This document shows positions 35,301 to 49,023 of a DNA stretch of 64,000 bases, one piece after another (the stretch's first letter is position 1; each line of letters opens with the position of its first letter). The position numbers and the translations under genes were made by a program. Source of the stretch: Alligator mississippiensis (taxonomy: Eukaryota; Chordata; Crocodylia; Alligatoridae); NCBI RefSeq assembly GCF_030867095.1, contig NC_081828.1, forward strand, positions 2,681,001-2,745,000, written 5' to 3'. The notes under the pieces were generated by a model. The model saw only the letters and a program-made list of their open reading frames with translations. It had not been told where the DNA came from and did not search any database.

Positions 35301-38300
35301 AACAGCTGATTTATTAAAAGGATGAACTGCACAGCAACCAAGTCATTTCAGCGTACCGACAGAAACACATTATACCACGTAGAAGAACACCTTTTAATGA
35401 GATCTCACAAAAAGCCACGCTGACTTCAGGCTTGAAATGGAATCGGGAGGTGGAAAAATGCACAGCTCTGCCCTCTAGATCAGAATTCAATCTATATTGC
35501 CCGTGTATGCAGATTACGAGCTCTGAAGTAGCAACCGTGTCTGGTAGTGTGCTTCTAAGCCCGCAAAAGCATGCCGTCCACGTTGGACAATTGAGCTTTT
35601 CGTTCTGTATCTGAAACGCAGAGAAACGGGTCCGAATCTGTCGAACCTGGATTTCTTTGCGCCTACCGCAAATCACTCAGCCTTGCTTTATTTCCCTTTG
35701 TTCAAATCCCAAACGCTAGAAGAGCATCCCATTTGGAAAAGTTCTTGTGAGAGACCGAAGTTTCAGTCTGCTGACTTCCCTTTAACCGGGGCACCTCTGA
35801 TTCGGAAACGTCAGCACCTACCGAAGAATTAGCAGCAACTAACCTGCTTTTAGGCACCTCCACCCTGCTTTTAGACCGCTATGACTCGGAAATGTGCCAC
35901 TCGTCCTTAAGCATGCCAGTCCTTTTAGACCAAAATCAACCTCCTGTCTACCCACTTCTCAGTTTAAATTATGGGCTTCAGAAATGCTACATTAGGAAAC
36001 TAAAGGCAGGCATGACACATGTTAAGGGAACAACTTCTCTTTCCTGTAACATATTTTAATGCTGCCGTAGCTTCTTGAATTTGCATTTTTTCAAAAGCCT
36101 GAATCTCACGTGTGATACTTGCACACAAGAGTTAAGTCTCTATTTGAAGTGACTCGATTCTTTGATGCAAATGACAGGGAGAGGCCAAGGTTATGTTCAC
36201 CCGCTTCACCAAAAAGCTAAACACAGCAATAATGTACAGGGAAATTTCTCACAATCGGGCAGAGAACATGGAGAAGCAGGAGTCATTGAGGATTTTATTT
36301 ATATTGCAAATCCAAGACGATTCATTTAAAAAAAAAAAAGCAATCCTGTGTGTGGAAGTGCGCACATGCACAACCCCCCTACCACTTAAACCAGAGCACC
36401 AGCTATTTTATAGTTAACTTAGGAACACGTTTCTATTTAAAGACCTGCTTTTTCTAAAACCTTAAAATCAACATGCTGACCTGCACTGCCTTTGAATTTC
36501 AACATGATTCACAGGATAAAGGGTAGGCTTAATCATCCAAGTTTTGGTCCCTTTAAACAAGTTCTTCAGACAGAGCTTCAAAAACCTCCCCCAGATTCTC
36601 ATAACTTTTTACACACCCTGGAGCTGAAACCCTTGCTCTTATAGCGCCCAGATAATCTAATCTGATTTCTGCTCCAGCAAGTGTACACCAATAACACATG
36701 AAGGCAAAACAGAAAATTGTATTATAAAAGTGTGGCGAGTGCCCATGCACACGGCTAGGTAGATCAGAACACACATACACGTGCAAGTCGAGACGGTTTT
36801 CTAGGCAGCCAGTATTCACAGGATGTAGGCAGCTCAAGAGACACGGTCTGTTGCCACTGAGCCTACCTTGTGCCCAGCCACCGCCAGCTCAAACCCCATT
36901 TCCAGGCACGCTACTAAAATAGACTCCTGGCAAATTTTCTTTCTTTTTTTGTGAAGAAGGGGCAGGGGAAAGGGACTTGACCTTTTAGAGGACCGCAATC
37001 TGAACACAGCAGAACTCTGCCAGCCTGCAAGGGAAAAGCCATGGTTTCCCACATTTTTCTCCTTCAAAAGAGCACCCATTTTTAAAGTTTGTTGATCCAT
37101 TTTTCAAGTTTTTTTCACGACCCTTTCATATATTCTGGTTGAGAAAACACTGATCTAAAAGAACCGCATCCCTCCGAAGGGGCCTGAATTCCCCCGTGAA
37201 TCGCCATGTAAGCTCGCATCTCAGCAGCATCTGCTCTCCTGGGCGAGGAGGTGGGAAGAGTCGCGCTGACAGCATGCACCGAGCACGCAGTGCTGAGACC
37301 AGGGGGAGGAGCAGGGAACGGGCATGCTTGTGCCCATCTCGGACTCCAGCAATGGGGAGGAGATGAGAAGACCTAAATGAGACAGATGGAGGAGTAAGCA
37401 TATTATAGTCAGAAGCTGTATCCGCTTCTGTGCAATGTTCCCATTTGGCAGAGGACAAATCACTGAAATAAATGAACTACTTCACATCTGATCCTCCTGT
37501 ACTGCAGCTGCTGCTTCCAGCTCTTTCCCTTCCCCCCCCTGCCCTCCTCACCCCAAATCCCACCCAAATATGGAGCCCTTTGGCCAAGTGGTTGCTGGGG
37601 CAGAGCCTGACCACCCGCTCACCATACAGCTTTGCATAAAGTTTAGCTCTTACCTTCTTTGCACACGCCTGAAGCTCAAACTGTGGATCCAACTCCCTAC
37701 CCCACTATTCAGTCGATCAGCCATTATCCCAAGAAAAAGAGCTTGGCTCAGTGAAGAGCGACGCTTCCAAGAATTTGCAAGGTGCATTTGCACTTAGCCT
37801 GCCTTCACAATGCAGGTGGCCCAAGAGGATCCTGCTTTGGCCATTCAGCATAGGTTTCAATACACTGCTTGGTAAAGATCTGAGAACAAACTGTAAATAC
37901 CATGCTAAAATCCCTATTCATCCAGGGAGAAGGGGCATCTTGGGGAACTTTATCACAGCAGGTAATATCGAAGGCACACCACTAGTTTGAAAGAGAAAAG
38001 TCACACATGGGTGAATGCCCTGTGGCAGGGGAGGAGGGGCTGGGAGTAGAAAAATGGGTGAGAAGAGAGGGAAGGATTTTGGGGATCAGAGCCACCGACA
38101 AACAGCGATGAAAAGAAAGGGAGGAGAGGAATTAAGGAGTAGTGGGAAGTATGGGACAACGAGCATGTGGGAGGCCTGAGCTGCTCTCCTTGCCCCATCT
38201 GTAAACCAAGATTATTGGGGGAAGAGGTGGGGGAAATGAAAGTACTGTAGATGTAAACCTCTGTAAAGACAAAGACAAAAGACAGGACATTGAACACGAA

Positions 38301-38795
38301 GGCACGCGACATCTCAGTGCAGAACGGTAGGGGCAAGAAAGTCTGGAGTGGGACAGGGGTAGGACCTGGCTGAAGGTGTGGAGGAGAGGACTGGTCGAGT
38401 GTGCAACGGGGGCTACACTGGCAAGAAACATGCAATCTTCCCAGAAACTGTTGCCTGTGATGTGTGTGGACAACAACAGAGGGCACCAAACGGCAAGGAA
38501 CAACTGCGGTACTTGCCGACAGGCGCGCACAACTCGACCAGCTTCGCAGGACAGGGAGCGGACGAGCTGGGCATGCTGCTGCTCTCAGGACCGGTCAAGG
38601 AAGAGACGCTCAAGGCTTCTCTAATTTTTAAAGCTGCTCTAACAGAAGAGTCAAGATTTTGGGATGCATTCGATTTCTCTCCCAAGCCTACTCAGTGGCT
38701 CCAAGCGTCTCAAACAACTGCCAGCCTATTCCACTGCAATCAAGTGTACAGGGGAGAGAGAGAAGGGATTTAGGAGCAACAGACACGGGGGAAAG

Positions 38796-38935
38796 AACGG
38801 GGGACTGGGATTTGGGAGACAGTATTTCTAGTTTTGGCTCCGTCACCAGCTTGTTAGGTGACCCAATCCAGCCGCTCGACTCCTCTGCGCTGAGCTTCCC
38901 CTTTTCACAAAATAAGGCAACAGATGCAAATGCTT
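38796..38935 (+). repeat. MIR-like SINE fossil
   Basis: GGGGGACTGGGATTTGGGAG, GGCTCCGTCACCAGCTTGTT, AGGTGACC and a GAGCTTCCCCTTTTCACAAA end follow the MIR order: 'tctggttctgactctgccactgac', 'gtgacc', 'cctcagtttccccatctgtaaaat'. Confidence 0.65.
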
Positions 38936-39445
38936 TTGAAATCTACTGAAGAACATTATGTAAGCTCTTGCCTGGGGTTATTACTTGTCACAGCAGCCTG
39001 ACCACTGCACACTTACGCGACAACTACAACTGCCTAATGACCAAAGCTTACAAATATACATTTTCTGTTAAGCCGAGGAAAACGCTGAAAAATGCTACAT
39101 TCATACACGGCTATTGTTTCCTTGTGGTGCCTTAGGTTCTTCCATAATTCAGTGATGCTTGGAGGTCTGAAAACCAGAAGCTACAGAATTAACGTACATG
39201 CCAATGCAAACTCAGCTCCGTTTATGCCCAACACGTCCGTAACACATTCACGCTTTGTCTTTGTAGACAGCGCACGGCGCTCAAAGACGACCCGAGACAA
39301 CCGCAGCAGAATGCCAAATACCTTCTGCTAGAACGAAACTTCCTGCGGCATCCACGTTTGGTGTGCCTGCCGAAACAAGCCCCTTAATCGCTGGGGGGGG
39401 AAGCACTAAAGCAGTGGGACGCAACCTTTTTTGGCAGATGTGCTA

Positions 39446-39515
39446 CAAGATAAGGCCGACAAGGATCTTTGGGTAAATGGGATATTTTTTATTAGACCAA
39501 CTAAGTAGTTGGAAA
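39446..39515 (+). mobile_element. SINE fragment (same family as 46425-46558)
   Basis: GACAAGGATCTTTGGGTAAA and TATTTTTTATTAGACCAACT match the reverse complement of GGTCTAATAAAAGATATCAG and CCCAAAGAACCTTGTC in the copy at 46425-46558. It is truncated at both sides. Confidence 0.6.
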
Positions 39516-40104
39516 AAATGTTCATTAGAGTTAAGGCCTGGACCCTCAAATGCCACTCCAGTCTGCTTCCCCTGCCTGATCTGCTGCTCTGTTTTTTGCT
39601 CCCAGCCCATGTTGCTGCTGCGTTCCTGTTTTCTCCCCTACCTGTCGCTTGCCGTACTGCCCTTCACACGTGTGGTGTGCAGGCTGTGGGCTGCCCCTGC
39701 ACTCGAGGCCATGCGGTCTCCGTTCCAGATGGCACTGCTGGTTTCATGGGAGCCAAGTGAAGCACACTCAAGCTCACGCTGGCAATTACCTCAATTCTGT
39801 CTCGGTTTTCAGAAGCTTGAATCATCGTTACATGCAACACTGCAAGAAGGCCAGGCACCTTGCAGAACAGCCTCAGCTCAACATTAATGATGTTGGCATA
39901 TTACGAAGAGAAAGCTGAACACATCGCATTTGCTGTCCCCACACACATCATCGCACTTGATAAGAAGGCGTGTATATACTCTGCAGCAACCTACCTCATG
40001 CAAAATAACTGTTCTTTCATTCATGACCTCAAAAACTAAGTCCCTGCTGACAAATCATATGGACACACAATATTCAAATGCAGGTTAAGAGGTAGACTCC
40101 TAGG

Positions 40105-40400
40105 AAGTGAGGGCTGGAAGGGAGCTCAGAAGTCACATCTAGTCCAACCCCTGCTCCAAGCAGGACCAGCCCCAACTACAGCATCTAGCCAGGGCTTTGT
40201 CTACGGGTCTTGAAAACCTCCAAGGATGGACAGTCCACAAACTCTCTGGGTAACCTGTTCCAGCACTTCACCACCCTCCTAGGGAGAAAATTCTTCCTGA
40301 TATCCAACCTCAACTTCCCTTGCTGCAGCTTGAGCCCATTGCTCCTTGTCCTGTCATCTGCCCCCACTGAGACCAGTTTAGCTCCAAGATTCAAGAGACA
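40105..40400 (-). mobile_element. CR1 LINE, 3' fragment
   Basis: The plus strand shows GAGGGCTGGAAGGGAGCTCA, CTAGTCCAACCCCTGCTCCA and CCTGATATCCAACCTCAACT, a CR1 3' end in antisense. The minus-strand translation KLRLDIRKNFLPRRVVKCWN then RLPREFVDCPSLEVFK is the reverse-transcriptase C-terminal tail. It is severely 5'-truncated. Confidence 0.9.
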
Positions 40401-40977
40401 TATGAACAAGCTAGTTAAAATCTTTCATTCTTGATGACAATGTGCTTTTGAATGGGAAACCTCAGATACAAGATGCCTTTAACCATATATACAACAGGCA
40501 GTTAGTTACACATATTGCTTATTTGACAACCTATTAAAGCTGCTTACTATTTTTTCAAATTTCCCCCAACCCTCTTAATACATTTTTATCTCTATACATT
40601 TGACAGTTTCTTTGGTTTTAAATGAAAGAAATATATCACTGGATTAAATATAAAACAGAATGGCACTAAGATAAAGAAGAGCCCTGCGCATAATTTGGTC
40701 CAAATGTACATCCTCCAATATATTGTTTTACAATTGCTTTACTTTTTTAAAAATAACTGCTGTTTCATGACTGGAAATGAAAGTTATTAATTTGCAACAA
40801 TTTATATCACTGCATTACAAACCAGGGAGATTAGAAAACTCCAGGATTACAAGCAACTCTGAAATCAAAGAAATCCTTTATTTCTGTGCAGGAGGCGTGA
40901 TAGGAAGTGCAAACATCCTCAATGGAGACCTAATCTTTCCAACTACCGTGGCAGACAAGGATATGGCAACTAATCCA

Positions 40978-41003
40978 AAAAAAAAAAAAAAAAAAAAAAA
41001 AAG
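40978..41003 (+). repeat. Poly(A) run
   Basis: About 25 consecutive A residues, the longest homopolymer of its kind here. No retroposed body could be recognised immediately 5' of it. Confidence 0.9.
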
Positions 41004-41498
41004 TTTGTAAATGATAGATATCCTTCCTGTTACTGTCACAATAGACTTTAGATAATACATTAAATATTTGCCTTTGAGAAGCATGTTCTAATATTAAATA
41101 GCTGATCATCATACATTTATTGAAGGAAACACATTGCCTCGTCAAAAACGCATTTCAATCAATCAATCAAAAAAGCCCCAAAAGCCTCTTAACCCTCACT
41201 CGTGGCTGCTCTATCTTCTTATCGAAAAAGGTAATTTTCAGTTAAATTTCTGGTCATAACAAAAATCTCTCAATAGGACGTTAGAAAAACAACTGTTTGG
41301 GGTAAGAAAATGCCCTCATATTTTATACATCATCTTACACCAACTGATCTCAATCGGAGGGGCGCTGCAACAGACACTTGAACAGTTTCCTTCTCTTCCC
41401 TTTGTTTCTTATGTCACTTCTTGCTAGTCTAGTAAGTTTTTAGTTTTGAATAGTAATGCCCTTGCTTATCAGATTTCTGCTATTCCAAGGGTTTAATA

Positions 41499-41791
41499 CC
41501 GTGACTCAACTAGGGGGCTGTGGCACCCTAAGGTGCCATGACACCCTTTCAAGGGTGCCCCAGGGTGCTACACAACTGTAGCACTGTTAGGTGTGCAAGC
41601 ATGATTCACAAAGATAAACCCAGACATTTCAAACAGGAATTCAGAGCACTAAAAACGTTCTGACCTGTTGCAGTCCGAGTTTTTTACAAAACAACTGCTC
41701 TGCTATATTTCCGTAGCCAAAAAACAAGTGAAAACTAAGAGCTAGCATTTTTGGAGGGGTGCCTCGAGCCTAAAAAGATTGAAGACCAACG
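41499..41791. mobile_element. hAT-like MITE, family A, copy 2, with 8-bp target duplication
   Basis: Ends CCGTGACTCAACTAGGGGGC and AAAAGATTGAAGACCAACG form diverged hAT-type inverted repeats. They are flanked by GTTTAATA and ATTTAATC, 6 of 8 identical. The GTGAAAACTAAGAGCTAGCA block is shared with the element at 28254. Confidence 0.72.
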
Positions 41792-44315
41792 ATTTAATCT
41801 GAGTATTTGGAGCAGATGTGCCCTCCTTGCAGAACTGTTTACCCACTTGGCATCCTAAATCCCCTAAGGGGGAGGAAGGAGTGGAGGATCCCTACCTTCT
41901 CCTCTGCAACTTCTAAGAAGAAATGACATGTTCCTACAGGGATTTTTAATTTCCCAGATGCTTTCCTACAGATCACCATTAGTCCTGAGTTAATGTGATC
42001 AAGTACTACAGGGAGCAAGGAAAATTGTTCCTTTCGCAGCCTTCAATGAGAGCTTGGCCTCTAGGGAGTTTCCTCTCTTCTCAATTGCCTCCATTTTTTA
42101 ATCAGATTCTCTCTGCAATGACAGAACATGTGAACGGCACCTACAGTTTGCCCGAAACAACAAGGGGCAGACGTCTGATCCCCCCCGAGGGCTTTCTTAG
42201 ATCGCTGCTGAGCAACAAAGAGGGCTGCAAGGACTGCAGGAAGAAGACTGCATCAGTTATGATGGTGGGTTTACTGGAATACCACATCTGTAAGAGCTCT
42301 ACTTGCGATGCATAATTAGGTGCAGCCCCACAAGTTTCAGGTCTTGTACATGACTTGCAATGCCCCGTCTGTGACAATGTGCCAATGGAAACTATGCTAT
42401 AACTTCTGCAACACACGTATGAACCAGAGATAATGTGCTTCCCAGAAGTTAATATACACCTACAGCCTTTTTGCCAAACGTATCCAGGATTTGCCACGTT
42501 CTCTCTCCACCCCTAAGCTACCACACACTTCACAAACAGCCCATTCCTCCGCTGGCAGTTTCTGAAACGTCTGGTTCGTTTTTCAGAGTCTCATCCGGCG
42601 ACACCAGAAAAGAGTAAGAAACCCAATAAACCATCAGTCAAACATCTGCAAGGAAGAGGAAATTAAGAGACAAGTTAAGGTTTTATAAAGGAAAGGCTTG
42701 TGACTGAGATGAAGTTACTTGTGGCAAATGTATTAGGAGATTTCAGCAATACTCAGGGTTTACTTAGCTAGCCAGTTGTTTCCATGCCTCCTTGTCCCAG
42801 TTTGCCCAGGAGGGTTACAAAACCTTAAAGGCTTACTGTAAAGTTGGAAGTGGGCAGTGGTTTCTAGGAGTATGCTTGCTGGTGTCTGCCGCCTATGCAA
42901 CGCTGCACTAACAGCTGAAATATTCAGTTCAAAAGCCAAGAATCGACACTTTAATTCTCTATTATTGTTACCAGAACTATATAGCTTGTGGACTACTGGT
43001 AACCCGCTGTGCATAGCTGGTCTGGGTCTCCTCCTAGTTTCCATTTGCTAAATACATTAAGGACTAAAATATCTATTTCCTATTGCTTTCCACGTAAGCA
43101 ATTGCCTACAGTTGCCACAGGGATGTTAGGGGATCATGAACAGAAGAGAAGGCAATCCACAAATTCTGAATGCAAATGAGAGCTGGATTAAAAAAAACCA
43201 GCCTAATAAAGTTGGCAACACTGAAAGTAGATGCTCCTCATCTGATAATAATTAACCCAGAAAGAACACTATGTTTGTACTACAATTTTACTACTAATTT
43301 GCTGCCTAAGGGCCAACCAATTTGAAATGTAGTTAGATTTTTTTTTAAAGGTAAAAGAAAGCACAGGTAAAAGTGCCAATTGGGTGGATTTACAGCTATA
43401 TTATTCTCCTGTAAAAATGCCTTCTCCTAAGCCATGAGGGTCATATGAAGGGGGTGGAGGGGAGGGAAATGAAAATGATTTTGCATAAATGTTGTAAAAT
43501 ACAAGTAGTAATCAGTGAAACTTATTTTTATCATTTCATAGCTAGTTATAGTCATGTGTTTCCTAACAGGTAATATTTTCAGACAAGTTCTTTTTAGGTA
43601 GTATCTTTTACTTGCATTCTTTAATATACGTCTCTATTGTAAAAACATAAAAAAGGAAGATGTGTGAAATGGCACTTCTTTTGGAAACCTGTTTCGTGAC
43701 TATAATTTCAACTACGCATTTTTAATGTTGCATTAATACCTTTATAATGTTATCAGACTGTGGCGCAGCTTCCATGTTTGAATAAATTAGCCATGCAACT
43801 AATTTTAAGCCACAGGTGTTTTACATATTGATTTCATTTGCAGGAGGGACACTGTGGACTCCAGAACTGACATCTCCCAGTCTACAGACAATACTGAAGA
43901 ACACACTTTCCCCCCCAAATCTGTCACTTGATTTGACGTTTGATGATCGTGCACTAAGCAGTGTGCAGGAGGCAAGACCACTAGGAACTTGTCTACACAG
44001 TTCAAGTTACTCCTATAATAAGCTAACTCACAGCAAGCAGCCATCCAGGAGTTAAAGGAGTACATTTCCCAGTGTAGAAAAGCTTTAAGGTGGTCTTTGC
44101 TGCAAACAGTATTTTCTTGCTCTAAGGCTGCTAACCCAAGTCTGGATTTTGATGCGAAATCCTACTAGAAAAGATGCTGTCGTTTTTATCTTGATAAAGC
44201 CCAAGTAGACACAGTGCATGCAACTTGCAATTTAACTCGAAGTAAGGTCTAATTTTCAAATGCTGTCGACTCACAGACCAAAGTCTTACTGAAAGTCAGC
44301 ATCAATGTCTTAAAT

Positions 44316-44665
44316 CACGGCAGTCCAAATGACAGCCCATGGCCTGCATGCACCTTTGAGGGGTTAACATGGAGCTTCTCAAGCTCCCACCTAGCTGCTA
44401 CTGCCCCTATGGCTCCCTCTCCCTCCCCTAACTTCTGCCGCATGCCCCTGCCCCAGGAGGAGTGGCATGGTGCAATGCAGCCTGTGGTGCCAGGGGAGCT
44501 AAAGGCGAGTGCCCACCTGCACATAACTGTTGCACTGTGAGGGAGGAGGGGGTGCCTATGAAGCTTGCAGCCTGGGGAGCCCCATGATCCCCGCTAGTGC
44601 TGGCCCCATAGCCCGTGGCCCCTGCTGATGTGGTCTGTGGTCCACTTTTAAATTGAACAACCCTG
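44316..44665. mobile_element. hAT-like MITE with 8-bp target duplication
   Basis: The left end CACGGCAGTCCAAATGACAG pairs with the right end TTTTAAATTGAACAACCCTG, flanked by TCTTAAAT and TCCTAAAA (6 of 8 identical). The interior is GC-rich and noncoding. Confidence 0.65.
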
Positions 44666-45942
44666 TCCTAAAATCACTTTGGAGCATTTGAAACATTTAC
44701 ATGCAAGCGAAGGAGGTTAGCAAGCTTTACGTTTCTACAAAATGGAAACTAATCAACTGGTAGTTGCAGTGAACGTGACAAAGAAAATACTTAAATTGGA
44801 CCCTTACATTTGGTTTAGATAAAGTACTGGGATATATTATAGGTGCATTATATAAAGGGAAAAATTCCTCAAACACTGAAGGAGCTGGTCTAGGTTACTT
44901 TAGGCCATGGCTATAAAAAACAAAATTAACCCACAACAGAAAACCTCACAGCAAAGACCTGCAAAAGCCTCGGGACAAATGCATGCAAACAATCAACCAC
45001 GCCAGGAAGAAGCTGCCTGGAACTGGAACTGGGAAAATTCCTGGGTTAGGACAGGTTGACCACTCTTCAAGGGGAAGCATCAGATTGACAAAACTGCGTT
45101 CCTTGAAGCAGCAAAGTCTTCCTTGGGAACATCCCACTGGCAAGCCCGTGGTCTTAAAATGTTTTTTTGTGCTAGCTTTGGACAGATATTTAAAGCATTC
45201 AGAAATCATGTTCTAATTTGTGACATTTAGTGACTTTGGATAAAGAAATTACTTTACTGAAACGTAAAGCATCATTCACTTCCAGGACAGGGAGGTGGGG
45301 AGTGCTGGGTAGCCCACATGGAAGGAGGGGAAGTTTTGGACTGGGTTATACCTCCGTCACCTCCATCGAGGTAACTATTCTGCGCACCGCATTCAACATT
45401 ATGAGGCTCTGTGCTGTTCCCATGGCCCACTCTGGCTTGAAACTGGCTCTGTCTGTGTTTTTGAAATATATCTGCATAGAGCTCCTCAGAGATAACATTA
45501 CTTACTCATTACAAGGCGTAATTAAGCTTTCACACTGTACAGTAAGCTTCCATAGCAAGATAAAGGGATTTTTTTATTATTAAGGCAATTTAATTCTGAA
45601 TAAGTGGATTATCCCACTAAGTCACTGAATTTTTACATTTCTGATTAACTTAGCTTTCCATAAAGGTAACCAGAAACATTTCCTCTAGAATTCAAGGTAT
45701 GCCATTGGTATTTGTCACACTGCCTGCTAATATTGCTCCTGGAACCCACTTCTGTATTGCTTAACTGATGCTGAAATGTTCCACACTATATTTCAATTTC
45801 CAGGTCTTTGGGAAATCCCTGAAATCCATATGCTGAACTGAATGAAGGAAGAGGGGGATAATATGGATTCCCACTTTGCTTGGTTCAAATAGATTTACTG
45901 ATTTCCATTTTAAAGATTATGCTTGTAGTGGAAAAGATAGGT

Positions 45943-46169
45943 CAGGGGTTGGCAATGCCTGGCATGGGTGCCAGAGAACGGCACGTGAAGGTGTTTTGCT
46001 TGGCACCGCACCTTGGGGCAGGTGGCAGGGAAGGGTTGTGGCAGCACAGCCCCGGCCAAGGATCGGGCCCCTCATGGCTCCCCCGCCATCCACCCCGGCA
46101 CTCCAACATCTTACAGGTCAAGGCTGCGGGGGTCTTTGACACGCTGCCCAAAAGCATTACTGACCCCTG
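45943..46169. mobile_element. hAT-like MITE
   Basis: The left end CAGGGGTTGGCAATGCCTGG and the reverse complement of the right end (CAGGGGTCAGTAATGCTTTT) are similar over about 15 bases. The interior is GC-rich. No matching target duplication is visible. Confidence 0.65.
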
Positions 46170-46424
46170 GGGTAGATTCTCTCTTTTTTTTTAAATAAGT
46201 TTGGAATTTGCAAAAAATGCAAGCAGGGTTTGTTGCAGAATCTGACTCTTAAGCCTGTGAGCCTGCCTTGTCCTTGCTATAAAGGCAGTTTGTAGGAAAG
46301 ATTAGCTCTGTATGTCATAGAGGTGTTGCCTTATTCAAGTGATTGGGAAAATATCTGGCTTCTTTACTTGTCATTCCATCCAGGAAGAGCACACACCAAC
46401 TGCAGGGACTTCCTTAGCCTGACG

Positions 46425-46558
46425 AAGGGTATTTCTACCCAAAAGCTTGCTTAAAAATTGTTTTCCATCTATGTAAGTTGGTCTAATAAAAGATATCAGA
46501 TTCACCCAAAGAACCTTGTCTGCCTCTGTCCTTAGACCAACACGGCTACAACCGACAC
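46425..46558 (-). mobile_element. SINE of sauropsid type
   Basis: On the minus strand it begins TGTAGCCGTGTTGGTCTAAG and continues GACAAGGTTCTTTGGGTGAA, ATCTTTTATTAGACCAACTT and AAGCAAGCTTTTGGGTAGAA, then CCTTCGTCAGG. I recall this dispersed unit as common in crocodilian genomes, with relatives in turtles. It is part of the basis for the organism guess. Confidence 0.6.
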
Positions 46559-46847
46559 CGGTGGGAGAGTATGGCGTGTTTACCAGGCTGGGCAGGGAGC
46601 GAGTGCACTGATGCCACAAAGGGAGGAGCTCTCACTACACCGCAGCTCCACCAAGTTACTTTTCTACTCCTTACGTTTTTCAGCCTTTTCACAAGCCAAA
46701 TCTTACAAAACACACACACCTTATCAACACCTATGTTCATGCAAGACTCAATTTTCAGTCATTCTAGCTTGGAAGAAAAATCCCCACGTGTCAGATGAAT
46801 GCAAACTGTGGCTTGCTTGACACAATGAACCCACAGATAGCCTAGAA

Positions 46848-47150
46848 GAGTGGGGCCCAACCTTTTGGGCTCACCGATCAGAGGAGCGGTGCCAGGTCTT
46901 CCTGTGGGTTGGATCCCATCTGTGAGCCAGATGTAGCTGGACTGTTTCTGTGCAGTTGCATCAGGCCCTAAATCCCTTTGCATAGGGCTGGCACGGCCAG
47001 TGTCAATCCAGCCATATGGACTTGAAAATTTGGTGTCGGGGAGCAGCAGCAGCATCCCTTGCTACTGCTACCCACTGCAAATTTCTAACCTGTGCAGAGC
47101 CCCACAGGCTGGACTGCATGGGTCTGTGGGCCAGGGGTTGAGCACCCCTG
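46848..47150. mobile_element. hAT-like MITE with degraded target duplication
   Basis: The left end GAGTGGGGCCCAACCTTTTG and the right end GGGCCAGGGGTTGAGCACCCCTG form hAT-type inverted repeats. Flanks GCCTAGAA and GTTTAGAC agree at 5 of 8 positions. Confidence 0.62.
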
Positions 47151-49023
47151 GTTTAGACTATCAGATCTGAGAAGCATGATTTTCTCCAATTCATCTTGAT
47201 GAAACTTGGTAAGAATAAGTTTTGTATCCATACAAAATATTTCACTGCTGATTTAGGCAGAAATCCCTAGCTAGCATGTTTAACATTCAAAGTACCTCAC
47301 CATTTCTTCTCCTTTATTCCTGCAGCCTCTGCCCAGTTACTAAGATCTCCAGCTTTCCACCAACCCCACTGCTGCTGCATCAATATGCTGCACCAAAGTA
47401 CCGTGCAATCCAGGGGCCTTATTGGAGATCAAGCATTACACAAAGCAACCTGAGTTTAGATAGACCTTGCAGCGTGAGCTGCCATTTGGAATAGCTAGCA
47501 GCCTCTGTGAACTTTACACTCCATATAACACAAAACCAGGAAAGTTGAAAGACAAGAAAAATACCATATGCAATTTGAATTTACCATCAAAACATGTGAA
47601 ACAGATTGCGCTGATTTTTGTACAGGAGACACTTGCATTGTTTTTTTAATTGTGAGAAAGCAAGTAGGTGCTAAGATCAGTGATGAAACAGGGATTTGTT
47701 GTCACCTGTTCCATCCAACCCTGTTAAACGACCCAAGATTATCCTGTGGCTTTTTAGCAATCTATGCAAAGCGAGTTGGCATCTCCGTCCACATCAAAAG
47801 CACCTCAACTGGTTCCATCTGTGCAGGTTGCCAAAAGGCAACAGAGCAGGCGGATCACAGAAACTCATCTCGCTCCTCCTACTACAGAAACAGCCTGCCT
47901 AGAACGAGACTGATACGCAGTCGTGGGCGAGTACACAAGCACCTCGCACTCGGCTCGCTCTGTGCATAAAGGGGCTCAACGTTCAGAGCTCCCAATATAG
48001 CCCCTCGAGACCACTGAAATCACTCAAAAGAATATTACAAAGCAAAAATGCACATAAAGTTAAATGGGAACCAACTCTGCTCACCCCAAACCTGAACAGG
48101 ACAGAATTCAGAACATGTGCTGTGGCCGTTGCGGAGACCACAATAATCTCGAGATGACAGCAATTTAATTTTCATGCTGCACTTAAATGGTGGAATCTTG
48201 TCTGCCCGACCAAACATCAAATGCTTGTGTAACTTCAATACCTGCCCACCAGACACTGGAAGAAAATAAACTGTACATAATCCAGCAACCACACCGCCAT
48301 GGCCAGTTCCATAAGCTGTTTACAGCTTTCAAAAACACCTGAATACTTTCAATAAACTTAAGTAATACCCTGTTCTGAAAAGTGAGTAAAAACTACATTG
48401 CAGTATTCTGAGTTTGCTTCTACAGGGAATGTGCTTACTTTACAAGTGAGTTTTCTTTTTCTGAACAGTCATCCTTGCAAACTCAACTCCAGGATCATGT
48501 TCGTGCATCACCACATCGCGTTTTGCAAGGCCAGATGCTCTCAGCTGGATTGCAGAAGTATAAACAGGTTGTCCGTGGTAAAAGATTTGGCGGATGCACA
48601 AAGAGAAGAAAAAGATTTCACCTCACTCATCTTTTTTTCTTTGTAGTCAGCTCTTTTTAATCATCAAATGAAGCATAAAAGACTAAACAGACATAAGAAA
48701 ACCCACTGACTATGGCATTTTATGTAATTACTTTTCAGAGGAAAACCATACAAACAAGTATATTTTTAGTTCCTCATCCTCAAGAATTACCAGCATATAC
48801 GTTCGCCAAAACATTACCCTTCCCCATTAAGCTTCACTAACGAACTTAGGAGTCACCCAATACGTTCAGATGGATAGCAGATGACTAGGAGTCCAACCTA
48901 GATTGAGTCAGAAGTCTGCACTCCCCAATCACAAAAGGAAGGTGGGATGCAGGGTACTATCCTCTTCGAAAGGCATCAGACATCCCCTTCATACCTCTCT
49001 GTAAGAGGAGAATTGCTCTACGC

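Noticed and set aside
38001..38489. A 162-codon minus-strand open frame
   Set aside because: It is produced by the purine-skewed strand. The product is Ser/Pro/Leu low complexity with no family resemblance.
47568..47969. A 133-codon plus-strand open frame in GPBP1L1 intron 1
   Set aside because: It has scattered Cys residues but no recognised domain and no splice or promoter context.
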